Assembly (NCBI GenBank): GCA_958298945.1
Contig: CATQJD010000146.1
Coordinates: forward strand, 682,001 to 746,000
Reading direction: 5' to 3'
Length of the DNA: 64,000 nucleotides
Source: Atherix ibis
Lineage: Eukaryota > Arthropoda > Insecta > Diptera > Athericidae
In this document: positions 36,001 through 49,000 of the stretch, piece after piece
How the letters are laid out: the number at the start of each line of letters is the position of its first letter
Position numbering within the stretch: position 1 is the first letter of the stretch
Notes under the pieces: model-generated
Databases searched by the model: none
What the model was told of the DNA's origin: nothing
The model's input: only the letters and a program-made list of their open reading frames with translations
Program-made: the position numbers and the translations under genes

Positions 36001-39000
36001 ATGAAGTAGTATGTTTAAGAGGAATATGAAGTAGTATATTTAGGAGGAATATGAAGTAGTATGTTTAAGAGGAATATGAAGTAGTATGTTTAAGAGGAAT
36101 ATGAAGTAGTATATTAAAGAGGAATATGAAGTAGTATATTTAAGAGGAATCTGAAGTAGTATGTTTAAGAGGAATATGAAGCAGTATGTTTAAGAGGAAT
36201 ATGAAGTAGTATGTTTAAGAGGAATATGAAGTAGTATGTTTAAGAGGAATATGAAGTAGTATGTTTAAGAGGAATATGACGTAGTATGTTCAAGAGGAAT
36301 ATGAAGTAGTATATTTAAGAGGAATATAAAGTAGTATGTTTAAGAGGAATATGCAGTAGTATGTTTAAGAGAAATATGAAGTAGTATATTTAAGAGGAAT
36401 ATGAAGTAGTATGTTTAAGAGGAATATGAAGTAGTATGTTTAAGAGGAATATGAAGTAGTGTGTTTAAGATGAATATGAAGTAGTATATTTAGAGGAATC
36501 TGAAGTAGTATATTTAAGAGGAATATGAAGAAGCAAGGTAGTATGTTTAAGAGGAAAATGAAGTAGTATATTTAAGAGGAATATGAAGTAGTATGTTTAA
36601 GAGGAATATGAAGTAGTATGTTTAAGAGGATTATGAAGTAGTATGCTTAAGAGGAATATGTAGTAGTATGTTTAAGAGGAATATGAAGTAGTATGTTTAA
36701 GAGGAATATGAAGTATTATGTTAAAGAGGAATATGAAGTAGTAAGTTTAAGAGGAATATGAAGTAGTATGTTTAAGAGGAATATGAAATAGTTTGTTTAA
36801 GAGGAATATGAAGTAGTATATATAAGAGGAATATGAAGTAGTATGTTTAAGAGGAATATGAAGTAGTATGTTTAAGGGGAATATGAAGTATTATGTTTAA
36901 GAGGAATATGAAGTAGTATGTTTAAGAGGAATATGAAGTATTATGTTTAAGAGGAATATGAAGTAGTATGTTCAAGAGGAATATGAAGTAGTATGTTTAA
37001 GAGGAATATGAAGTAGTATGTTTAAGAGGAATATGAAGTAGTATGTTTAAGAGGATTATGAAATAGTATGTTTAAGAGCAATATGAAGTAGTATGTTTAA
37101 GAAGAATATGAAGCAGTATGTTTAAGAGGAATATGAAGTAGTATGTTTAAGAGGAATATGAAGTAGTATGTTTAAGAGGAATATGAAGTAGTATATTTAA
37201 GAGGAATATGAAGTAGTTTGTTTAAGACGAATATGAAGTAGAATATTTAAGAGGAATATGAAGTAATATGTTTAAGAGGAATATGAAGTAGTATATTTAA
37301 GAGGAATATGAAGTATTTTGTTTAAGAGGAATATAATGTAGTATATTTAAGAGGAATATGAAGTATTATGTTTAAGAGGAATATGAAGTAGTATGTTTAA
37401 GAGGAATATGAAGTAGTATGTTTAAGAGGAATATGAAGTAGTATATTTAGGAGGAATATGAAGTAGTATGTTTAAGAGGAATATGAAGTAGTATGTTTAA
37501 GAGGAATATGAAGTAGTATGTTTAAGAAGAATATGAAGTAGTATGTTTAAGAGGAATATGAAGTAGTATATTAAAGAGGAATATGAAGTTGTATATTTAA
37601 GAGGAATTTGAAATAGTATGTTTAAGAGGAATATGAAGTAGTATGTTTAAGAGAAATATGAAGTAGCATGTTTATGAGGAATATGAAGTAGTATGTTTAA
37701 GAGGAATATGAAGTAGTATGCTTAAGAGTAATATGACCTAGTATGTTTAAGTGGAATATGAAGTAGTATGTTTAAGAGGAATATGAAGTAGTATGTTTAA
37801 GAGTAATATGAAGTAGTATGTTTAAGAGGATTATGAAGTAGTATGTTTAAGAGGAATATGAAGTAGTATGTTTAAGAGGAATATGAAGTAGTATGTTTAA
37901 GAGGAATATGAAGTAGTATGTTTAAGAGGAATATGAAGTAGTATATTTAAGAGGAATATGAAGTAGTATATTTTAGAGGAATAAGAAGTAGTATATTTAA
38001 GAGGAATATGAAGTGGTATATTTAAGAGGAATATGAAGTAGTATGTTTAAGAGGAAAATGAAGTAGTATGTTTAAGAGGAATATGAAGTAGTATGTTTAA
38101 GAGGAATATGAAGTAGTATATTTAAGAGGAATATGAGATAATATATTTAAGAGGAATATGAAGTAGTATGTTTAAGAGGAATATGCAGTAGTATGTTTAA
38201 GAGGAATATGAAGTAGCATATTTTAGAGGAATATGAAGTAGTATGTTTAAGAGGAATCTGAAGTAGTATGTTTAAGAGGAATATGAAGTAGTATATTTAA
38301 GAGGAATATGAAGTCGTATGTTTAAGAGGAATATGAAGTAGTATGATTAAGAGGAATATGAAGTAGTATGTTTAAGAAGAATATGAAGTTGTATATTTAA
38401 GAGGAATTTGAAGTAGTATATTTAAGAGGAATATGAAGTAGTATGTTTAAGAGGAATATGAAGTAGTATGTTTAAGAGGAATATGAAGTAGTATGTTTAA
38501 GAGGAATATGAAGTAGTATGTTTAAGAGGAATATGAAGTAGTATATTTAAGAGGAAAATGAAGTAGTATGTTTAAGAGGAATATGAAGTAGTATGTTTAA
38601 GAGGAATATGAAGTAGTATATTTAAGAGGAATATGAAGTAGTTTGTTTAAGACGAATATGAAGTAGAATATTTAAGAGGAATATGAAATAATATGTTTAA
38701 GAGGAATATGAAGTAGTATATTTAAGAGGAATATGAAGTAGTTTGTTTAAGAGGAATATAATGTAGTATATTTAAGAGGAATATGAAGTAGTTTGTTTAA
38801 GAGGAATATAATGTAGTATATTTAAGAGGAATATGAAATGTTATGTTTAAGAGGAATATGAAGTAGTATGTTTAAGAGGAATATGAATTAGTATGTTTAA
38901 GAGAAATATGAAGTAGTATATTTAGGAGGAATATGAAGTAGTATGTTTAAGAGGATTATGAAGTAGTATGTTTAAGAGGAATATGAAGTAGTATGTTTAA

Positions 39001-42000
39001 GAAGAATATGAAGTAGTATGTTTAAGAGGAATATGAAGTAGTATGTTTAAGAGGAATATGAAGTAGTATATTTAAGAGGAAAATGAAGTAGTATATTTAA
39101 GAGGAATATGAAGTAGTATGTTTAAGAGGAATATGAAGTAGTATATTTAAGAGGAATATGAAGTAGTATGTTTAAGAGGAATATGAAGTAGAATGTTTAA
39201 GAGGAATATGAAGTAGTATATTTAAGAGGAATATGAAGTAGTATATTTAAGAGGAATATGAAGTAGTATGTTGAAGAAAAATATGAAGTAGTATGTTTAA
39301 GAGGAATATGAAGTAGTATGTTTAAGAGGAATATGAAGTAGTATGTTTAAGAGAAATATGAAGTAGTATATTTAAGAGGAATATGAGGTAATATATTTAA
39401 GAGGGATATGAAGTAGTATGTTTAAGAGGAATATGCAGTAGTATGTTTAAGAGGAATATGAAGTAGCATATTTTAGAGGAATATGAAGTAGTATGTTTAA
39501 GAGGAATCTGAAGTAGTATGTTTAAGAGGAATTTGAAGTAGTATATTTAAGAGGAATATGAAGTCGTATGTTTAAGAGAAATATGAAGTAGTATGATTAA
39601 GAGGAATATGAAGTAGTATGTTTAAGAAGAATATGAAGTTGTATATTTAGGAGGAATTTGAAGTAGTATATTTAAGAGGAATATGAAGTAGTATATTTAA
39701 GAGGAATATGAAGTAGTATGTTTAAGAGGAATATGAAGTAATATGTTTAAGAGGAATATGAAGTAGTATGTTTAAGAGGAATATGAAGTAGTATATTTAA
39801 GAGGAAAATGAAGTAGTATGTTTAAGAGGAATATGAAGTAGTATGTTTAAGAGGAATATGAAGTAGTATATTTAAGAGGAATATGAAGTCGTTTGTTTAA
39901 GACGAATATGAATTAGAATATTTAAGAGGAATATGAAGTAATATGTTTAAGAGGAATATGAAGTAGTATATTTAAGAGGAATATGAAGTAGTTTGTTTAA
40001 GAGGAATATAATGTAGTATATTTAAGAGGAATATGAAGTATTATGTTTAAGAGGAATATGAAGTAGTATGTTTAAGAGGAATATGAAGTAGTATGTTTAA
40101 GAGGAATATGAAGTAGTATATTTAGGAGGAATATGAAGTAGTATGTTTAAGAGGAATATGAAGTAGTATGTTTAAGAGGAATATGAAGTAGTATGTTTAA
40201 GAAGAATATGAAGTAGTATGTTTAAGAGGAATATGAAGTAGTATATTAAAGAGGAATATGAAGTTGTATATTTAAGAGGAATATGAAGTAGTATGTTTAA
40301 GAGGAATATGAAGTAGTATGTTTAAGAGGAATATGAAGTAGTATGTTTATGAGGAATATGAAGTAGTATGTTTAAGAAGAATATGAAGTAGTATGTTTAA
40401 GAGGAATATGACCTAGTATGTTTAAGTGGAATATGAAGTAGTATGTTTAAGAGGAATATGAAGTAGTATGTTTAAGAGTAATATGAAGTAGTATGTTTAA
40501 GAGGATTATGAAGTAGTATGTTTAAGAGGAATATGAAGTAGAATGTTTAAGAGGAATATGAAGTAGTATGTTTAAGAGGAATATGAAGTAGTATGTTTAA
40601 GAGGAATATGAAGTAGTATATTTAAGAGGAATATGAAGTAGTATATTTTAGAGGATTAAGAAGTAGTATATTTAAGAGGAATATGAAGTGGTATATTTAA
40701 GTGGAATATGAAGTAGTATATTTAAGAGGAATATGATGTAGTATGTTTAAGAGGAATATGAAGTAGAATGTTTAAGAGAAATATGAAGTAGTATATTTAA
40801 GAGGAATAAGAAGTAGTATGTTTAAGAGGAATATGAAGTAGTATGTTTAAGAGGAATATGAAGTAGTATATTTAAGAGGAATATGAAGTAGTATGTTTAA
40901 GAAGAATATGAAGTAGTATGTTTAAGAGGAATATGAAGTAGTATGTTTAAGAGGAATATGAAGTAGTATGTTTAAGAGAAATATGAAGTAGTATATTTAA
41001 GAGGAATATGAGGTAATATATTTGAGAGGAATATGAAGTAGTATGTTTAAGAGGAATATGCAGTAGTATGTTTAAGAGGAATATGAAGTAGCATATTTTA
41101 GAGGAATATGAAGTAGTATGTTTAAGAGGAATCTGAAGTAGTATGTTTAAGAGGAATATGAAGTAGTATATTTAAGAGGAATATGAAGTCGTATGTTTAA
41201 GAGGAATATGAAGTAGTATGATTAAGAGGAATATGAAGTAGTATGTTTAAGAAGAATATGAAGTTGTATATTTAAGAGGAATTTGAAGTAGTATATTTAA
41301 GAGGAATATGAAGTAGTATGTTTAAGAGGAAAATGCAGTAGTATGTTTAAGAGGAATATGAAGTAGTATATTTAAGACGAATATGAAGTAGTATGTTTAA
41401 TATTAATATGAAGTAGTATGTTTAAGAGGATTATGAAGTAGTATGTTTAAGAGGATATGAAGTAGTATGTTTAAGAGGAATATGAAGTAGTATGTTTAAA
41501 AGGAATATGAAGTATTAAGTTTAAGAGGAATATGATGTAGTATGTTTAAGAGGAATATGAAGTAGTATGTTTAAGAGGAATATGAAGTAGTATATTTAAG
41601 AGGAATATGAAGTAGTATATTTTAGAGGAATAAGAAGTAGTATATTTAAGAGGAATATGAAGTAGTATATTTAAGAGGAATATGAAGTAGTATGTTTAAG
41701 AGGAATATGAAGTAGTATGTTTAAGAGGAATATGAAGGAGTATGTTTAAGAGGAATATGAAGTAGTATATTTAAGAGGAATATGAAGTAGTGTTTTTAAG
41801 AGGAATATGAAGTAGTATGTTTAAGAGGAATATGAAGTAGTATATTTAAGAGGAATATGAAGTCGTATGTTTAAGAGGAATATGAAGTAGTATGTTTAAG
41901 AGGAATATGAAGTAGTATATTTAAGAGGAATATAAAGTAGTATATTTAAGAGGAATATGAAGTAGTATGTTTAAGAAGAATATGAAGTAGTATGTTTAAG

Positions 42001-43074
42001 AGGAATATGAAGTAGTATGTATAAGAGGAATATGAAGTAGTATGTTTAAGAGGAATATGAAGTAGTATATTTAAGAGGAATATGAAGTAGTATGCTTAAG
42101 AGGAATATGAAGTAGTATGTTTAAGAGTAATATGAAGTAGTATGTTTAAGAGGATTATGAAGTAGTATGTTTAAGAGGAATATGAAGTAGTATGTTTAAG
42201 AGGAATATGAAGTAGTATGTTTAAGAGAAATATGAAGTAGTATATAATAGAGGAATATGAAGTAGTATGCTTAAGAGGAATATGAAGTAGTATGTTTAAG
42301 AGGAATATGAAGTAGTATGTTTATGAGGAATATAAAGTAGTATGTTTAAGAGGAATATGAAGTAGTATGTTTAAGAGGAATATGACCTATTATGTTTAAG
42401 TGGAATATGAAGTAGTATGTTTAAGAGGAATATGAAGTAGTATGTTTAAGAGTAATATGAAGTAGTATGTTTAAGAGGATTATGAAGTAGTATGTTTAAG
42501 AGGAATATGAAGTAGTATGTTTAAGAGGAATATGAAGTAGTATGTTTAAGAGGAATATGAAGTAGTATGTTTAAGAGGAATATGAAGTAGTATATTTAAG
42601 AGGAATATGAAGTAGTATATTTTAGAGGAATAAGAAGTAGTATATTTAAGAGGAATATGAAGTGGTATATTTAAGAGAAATATGAAGTAGTATGTTTAAG
42701 AGGAATTTGAAGTAGTATGTTTAAGAGGAATATGAAGTAGTATGTTTAAGAGGAATATGAAGTAGTATATTTAAGAGGAATATGAAGTAGTATGCTTAAG
42801 AGGAATATGAAGTAGTATGTTTAAGAGGAATTTGAAGTAGTATATTTAAGAGGAATATGAAGTAGTATGTTTAAGAGGAATATGAAGTAGTATGTTTAAG
42901 AGGAATATGAAGTAGTATATTTAATAGGAATATGAAGTAGTATATTTATGAGGAATATGAAGTAGTATGTTTAAGAAGAATATGAAGTAGTATGTTTAAG
43001 AGGAATATGAAGTAGTATGTTTAAGAGGAATATGAAGTAGTATGTTTAAGAGGAATATGAAGTAGTATATTTAA

Positions 43075-43830
43075 GAGGAATATGAGGTGATATATGTAAG
43101 AGGAATATGAAGTAGTATGTTTAAGAGGAATATGCAGTAGTATGTTTAAGAGGAATATGAAGTAGTATGTTTAAGAGGAATATGAAGTAGTATGTTTAAG
43201 AGGAATATGAAGTAGTATGTTTAAGAGGAATATGAAGTAGTATGTTTAAGAGGAATATGAAGTAGTATATTTAAGAGGAATATGAAGTAGTATATTTAAG
43301 AGGAATATGAAGTAGTATGTTTAAGAAGAATATGAAGTAGTATGTTTAAGAGGAATATGAAGTAGTATGTTTAAGAGGAATATGAAGTAGTGTGTTTAAG
43401 AGGAATATGAAGTAGTATGTTTAAGAGGAATATGAAGTAGTATATTTAAGAGGAATATGAGGTGATATATGTAAGAGGAATATGAAGTAGTATGTTTAAG
43501 AGGAATATGCAGTAGTATGTTTAAGAGGAATATGAAGTAGTATGTTTAAGAGGAATATGAAGTAGCATGTTTAAGAGGAATCTGAAGTAGTATGTTTAAG
43601 AGGAATATGAAGTTGTATATTTAAGAGGAATTTGAAGTTGTATATTTAAGAGGAATATGAAGTAGTATGTTTAAGAGGAATATGCAGTAGTATGTTTAAG
43701 AGGAATATGAAGTAGTATATTTAAGACGAATATGAAGTAGTATGTTTAATATTAATATGAAGTAGTATGTTTAAGAGGATTATGAAGTAGTATGTTTAAG
43801 AGGAATATGAAGTAGTATGTTTAAGAGGAA
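43075..43830 (+). repeat. 375-bp duplication in block V
   Basis: TATGAGGTGATATATGTAAG at 43,081 recurs at 43,456, 375 bp (15 monomers) later, with ATGCAGTAG two monomers downstream in both. The double change GAGGTGATATATG is not seen elsewhere in the window, so the duplication is recent relative to the change. Confidence 0.83.
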
Positions 43831-44459
43831 TATGAAGAAGTATGTTTAAGAGGAATATGAAGTATTAAGTTTAAGAGGAATATGAAGTAGTATGTTTAAG
43901 AGGAATATGAAGTAGTATGTTTAAGAGGAATATGAAGTAGTATATTTAAGAGGAATATGAAGTAGTTTATTTTAGAGGAATAAGAAGTAGTATATTTAAG
44001 AGGAATATGAAGTAGTATATTTAAGAGGAATATGAAGTAGTATGTTTAAGAGGAATATGAAGTAGTATGTTTAAGAGGAATATGAAGGAGTATGTTTAAG
44101 AGGAATATGAAGTAGTATATTTAAGAGGAATATGAAGTAGTGTGTTTAAGAGGAATATGAAGTAGTATGTTTAAGAGCAATATGAAGTAGTCTATTTAAG
44201 AGGAATATGAAGTAGTATGTTTAAGAGGAATATGAAGTAGTATGTTTAAAGGAATATGAAGTAGTATATTTAACAGGAATATGAAGTAGTATATTTAAGA
44301 GGAATATGAAGTAGTATGTTTAAGAAGAATATGAAGTAGTATGTTTAAGAGGAATATGAAGTAGTATGTTTAAGAGGAATATGAAGTATTAAGTTTAAGA
44401 GGAATATGAAGTAGTATGTTTAAGAGGAATATGAAGTAGTATGTTTAAGAGGAATATGA

Positions 44460-45900
44460 AGTAGTATGTTTAAGAGAAATATGAAGTAGTATATATAAGA
44501 GGAATATGAAGTAGTATGTTTAAGAGGAATATGAAGTAGTATGTTTAAGGGGAATATGAAGTAGTATGTTTAAGAGGAATATGAAGTAGTATGTTTAAGA
44601 GGAATATGAAGTAGTATGTTTAAGAGGAATATGAAGTAGTATGTTTAAGAGGAATATGAAATAGTATGTTTAAGAGGAATATGAAGTAGTATGTTTAAGA
44701 GGAATATGAAGCAGTATGTTTAAGAGGAATATGAAGTAGTATGTTTAAGAGGAATATGAAGTAGTATGTTTAAGAGGAATATGCAGTAGTATATTTAAGA
44801 GGAATATGAAGTAGTATGTTTAAGAGGAATTAGAAGTAGTATATTTAAGAGGAATATGAAGTAGTATGTTTAAGAGGAATATGAAGTAGTATGTTTAAGA
44901 GGAATATGAATTAGTATGTTTAAGAGGAATATGAAGTAGTATGTTTAAGAGGAATATGCAGTAGTATATTTAAGAGGAATATGAAGTAGTATGTTTAAGA
45001 GGAATTAGAAGTAGTATACTTAAGAGGAATATGAAGTAGTATGTTTAAGAGGAATATGAAGTAGTATGTTTAAGAGGAATATGAAGTAGTATGTTTAAGA
45101 GGAATATGAAGTAGTATATTTAAGAGGAATATGAAGTAGTATGTTTAAGAGGAATATGAAGAAGTATGTTTAAGAGGAATATGAAGTAGTATATTTAAGA
45201 GGAATATGAAGTAGTATATTTAAGAGGAATATGAAGTAGTATGTTTAAGAAGAATATGAAGTAGTATGTTTAAGAGGAATATGAAGTAGTATGTTTAAGA
45301 GGAATATGAAGTAGTATGTTTAAGAGGAATATGAAGTAGTATATTTAAGAGGAATATGAAGTAGTATGTTTAAGAGGAATATGAAGTAGTATGTTTAAGA
45401 GAAATATGAAGTAGTATATATAAGAGGAATATGAAGTAGTATTTTAAGAGGAATATGAAGTAGTATGTTTAAGGGGAATATGAAGTAGTATGTTTAAGAG
45501 GAATATGAAGTAGTATGTTTAAGAGGAATATGAAGTAGTATGTTTAAGAGGAATATGAAGTAGTATGTTTAAGAGGAATATGAAATAGTATGTTTAAGAG
45601 GAATATGAAGTAGTATGTTTAAGAGGAATATGAAGCAGTATGTTTAAGAGGAATATGAAGTAGTATGTTTAAGAGGAATATGAAGTAGTATGTTTAAGAG
45701 GAATATACAGTAGTATATTTAAGAGGAATATGAAGTAGTATGATTAAGAGGAATTAGAAGTAGTATATTTAAGAGGAATATGAAGTAGTATGTTTAAGAG
45801 GAATATGAAGTAGTATGTTTAAGAGGAATATGAATTAGTATGTTTAAGAGGAATATGAAGTAGTATATTTAAGAGGAATATGAAGTAGTTTATTTAAGAG
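44460..45900 (+). repeat. 925-bp tandem in block V
   Basis: TATATAAGAGG at 44,490 recurs at 45,415 (37 monomers), GAAGCAG at 44,708 recurs at 45,632, and AAGGGGAATATG, GAATTAGAAG and GAATTAGTATG keep their order. The second copy has a 24-bp monomer (GTATTTTAAGAGG near 45,440), which shifts the offset to 924. GAATTAGAAG also occurs twice within the first copy, showing still smaller duplications. Confidence 0.83.
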
Positions 45901-46090
45901 GAATATGAAGAAGTATGTTTAAGAGGAATATGAAGAAGTATGTTTAAGAGGAATATGAAGCAGTATGTTTAAGAGGAATATGAAGTAGTATGTTTAAGAG
46001 GAATATGAAGTAGTATGTTTAAGAGGAATATGAAGTAGTATGTTTCAGAGAAACATGAAGTAGTATATTTAAGAGGAATATGAAGTAGTA

Positions 46091-49000
46091 TATTTTTGAG
46101 GAGTATGAAGGAGTATATTTAAGAGGAATATGAAGGTAGTATGTTTAAGAGGAAAATGAAGTAGTATGTTTAAGAGGAATATGAAGTAGTATGTTTAAGA
46201 GGAATATGAAGTAGTATGTTTAAGAGGAATATGAAGTAGTATGTTTAAGAGGAAAATGAAGTATTATGTTTAAGAGGAATATGAAGTAGTATGTTTAAGA
46301 GGAATATGAAGTAGTATGTTTAGGATGAATATGAAGTAGTATGTTTAAGAGGATTATGGCATACTATGTTTAAGAGGAATACGAAGTAGTATGTTTAAGA
46401 GGAATATGAAGTAGTATGTTTAAGAGGAATATGAAGTAGTATGTTTAAGAGGAATATGAAGTAGTATGTTTAAGAGGAATATGAAGTAGTTTGTTTAAGA
46501 CGAATATGAAGAAGAATATTTAAGAGGAATATGAAGTAATATGTTTAAGAGGAATATGAAGTAGTATATTTAAGAGGAATATAAAGTAGTTTGTTTAAGA
46601 GAAATATAAAGTAGTATATTTAAGAGGAATATAAAGTATTATGTTTAAGAGGAATATGAAGTACTATGTTTAAGAGGAATATGAAGTAGTATGTTTGAGA
46701 GGAATATGAAGTTGTATATTTAGGAGGAATATAAAGTAGTATGTTTAGAGGAATATGAAGTAGTATGTTTAAGAGGAATATGAAGTAGTATGTTTAAGAG
46801 GAATATGAAGTAGTATGTTTAAGAGGAATATGAAGTAGTATATTAAAGAGGAATATGAAGTAGTATATTTAAGAGGAATATGAAGTAGTATGTTTAAGAG
46901 GAATATGAAGTAGTATGTATAAGAGGAATATGAAGTAGTATGTTTAAGAGGAATATGAAGTAGTATGTTTAAGAGGAATATGAAGTAGTATGTTTAAGAG
47001 GAATATGAAGTAGTATGTTTAAGAGGAATATGAAGTAGTATGTTTAAGAGGAATATGAGGTAGTATGTTTAAGAGTAATATGAAGTAGTATGTTTAAGAG
47101 GAATATGAAGTAGTATGTTTAAGAGGAATATGAAGTATTATGTTTAAGAGAAATATGAAGTATTATGTTTAAGAGGAATATGAAGTAGTATGTTTAAGAG
47201 GAATATGAAGTAGTATGTTTAATCGGAATATGAAGTAGTATGTTTAAGAGGATTATGGAACACTATGTTCAAGAGGAATATGAAGTAGTATGTTTAAGAG
47301 GAATATGAAGCAGTATGTTTAAGAGGAATATGAAGTAGTATATTTAAGAGGAATATGAAGTAGTATGCTTAAGAGGAATATGAAGTAGTATGTTTAAGAG
47401 GAATATGAAGTAGTATGTTTAAGAGGAATATGAAGCAGTTTTTTTAAGAGGAATATAAAGTAGTATGTTTAAGAGGAATATGAAGTAGTATGTTTAAGAA
47501 GAATATGAAGTAGTATGTTTAAGAGGAATATGAAGTAGTATGTTTAAGAGGAATATGAAGTAGTATATATAAGAGGAATATGAAGTAGTATGTTTAAGAG
47601 GAATATGAAGTAGTATGTTTAAGGGGAATATGAAATAGTATGTTTAAGAGGAATATGAAGTAGTATGTTTAAGAGGAATATGAAGCAGTATGTTTAAGAG
47701 GAATATGAAGTAGTATGTTTAAGAGGAATATGAAGTAGTATGTTTAAGAGGAATATGAAGTAGTTTATTTAAGAGGAATATGAAGTAGTATGTTTAAGAG
47801 GAATTAGAAGTAGTATATTTAAGAGGAATATGAAGTAGTATGTTTAAGAGGAATATGAAGTTGTATGTTTAAGAGGAATATGAAGTAATATGTTTAAGAT
47901 GAATATGAAGTAGTATGTTTAAGAGGAATATGAAGTAGTATGTTTGAGAGAAATATGAAGTAGTATATTTAAGGGTAATATGAAGTAGTATATTTTTGAG
48001 GAGTATGAAGGAGTATATTTAAGAGGAATATGAAGGTAGTATGTTTAAGAGGAAAATGAAGTAGTATGTTTAAGAGGAATATGAAGTAGTATGTTTAAGA
48101 GGAATATGAAGTAGTATCTTTAAGAGGAATATGAAGTAGTATGTTTAAGAGGAATATGAAGTATTATGTTTAAGAGGAATATGAAGTAGTATGTTTAAGA
48201 GGAATATGAAGTAGTATGTTTAAGAGGAGTATGAAGTAGTATGTTTAAGAGTATTATGGAATACTATGTTTAAGAGGAATATGAAGTAGTATGTTTAAGA
48301 GGAATATGAAGCAGTATGCTTAAGAGGAATATGAAGTAGTATGTTTAAGAGGAATATGAAGTAGTATGTTTAAGAGGAATATGAAGTAGTATATTTAAGA
48401 GGAATATGAAGTAGTTTGTTTAAGACGAATATGAAGTAAAATATTTAACAGGAATATGAAGTAATATGTTTAAGAGGAATATGAAGAAGTATATTTAAGA
48501 GGAATATGAAGTAGTTTGTTTAAGAGGAATATAAAGTAGTATATTTAAAAGGAATATGAAGTATTGTGTTTAAGAGGAATATGAAGTAGTATGTTTAAGA
48601 GGAATATGAAGTAGTATGTTTAAGAGGAATATGAAGTTGTATATTTAGGAGGAATATGAAGTAGTATGTTTAAGAGGAATATGAAGTAGTATGTTTAAGA
48701 GGAATATGAAGTAGTATGTTTAAGAGGAATATGAAGTAGTATGTTTAAGACGAATATGAAGTAGTATATTAAAGAGGAATATGAAGTAGTATATTTAAGA
48801 GGAATATGAAGTAGTATGTTTAAGAGGAATATGAAGTAGTATGTTTAAGAGGAATATGAAGTAGTATGTTTAAGAGGAATATGAAGTAGTATGTTTAAGA
48901 GGAATATGAAGTAGTATGTTTAAGAGGAATATGAAGTAGTATGTTTAAGAGGAATATGAAGTAGTATGTTTAAGAGGAATATGAAGTAGTATATTTAAGA

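Larger units (their letters stand above)
26160..36540 (+). repeat. Block IV: units marked by a GAAGGAAGG insertion
   Basis: A monomer with about 8 extra bases (ATGAAGAAGGAAGGTAGTATG) recurs with GAAGGAAG or its variants starting at 26,921, 28,427, 31,584, 33,641 (GAAGGAAGAT), 35,098 (GAAGGAAGAT) and 36,530 (GAAGCAAGG). Each is followed by a monomer with GGAAAATG, and is preceded about two monomers earlier by a 24-bp monomer (GTATATTAAGAGG or, at 36.49 kb, TATTTAGAGG). Spacings are 1,506, 3,157, 2,057, 1,457 and 1,432 bp. The fixed context shows one origin and spread by block duplication. Confidence 0.85.
36600..46000 (+). repeat. Block V: nested 1.25-2.7-kb duplications
   Basis: GTAGCATATTTTAGAGG recurs with AGCATA at 38,215, 39,465 and 41,090 (offsets 1,250 and 1,625 bp, exactly 50 and 65 monomers), each after ATGCAGTAG and a GAGGTAATATATTT-type monomer. 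ACCTAG/ACCTAT follows ATATG at 37,736, 40,411 and 42,385 (offsets 2,675 and 1,974). TATTAATATG at 41,401 and 43,750, and GTATTAAGT at 41,512 and 43,862, mark a ~0.7-kb segment copied about 2,350 bp away. Off-size monomers are rarer here (24-bp units at ~41,450, ~44,247 and ~45,440), so most offsets are multiples of 25. Confidence 0.82.
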
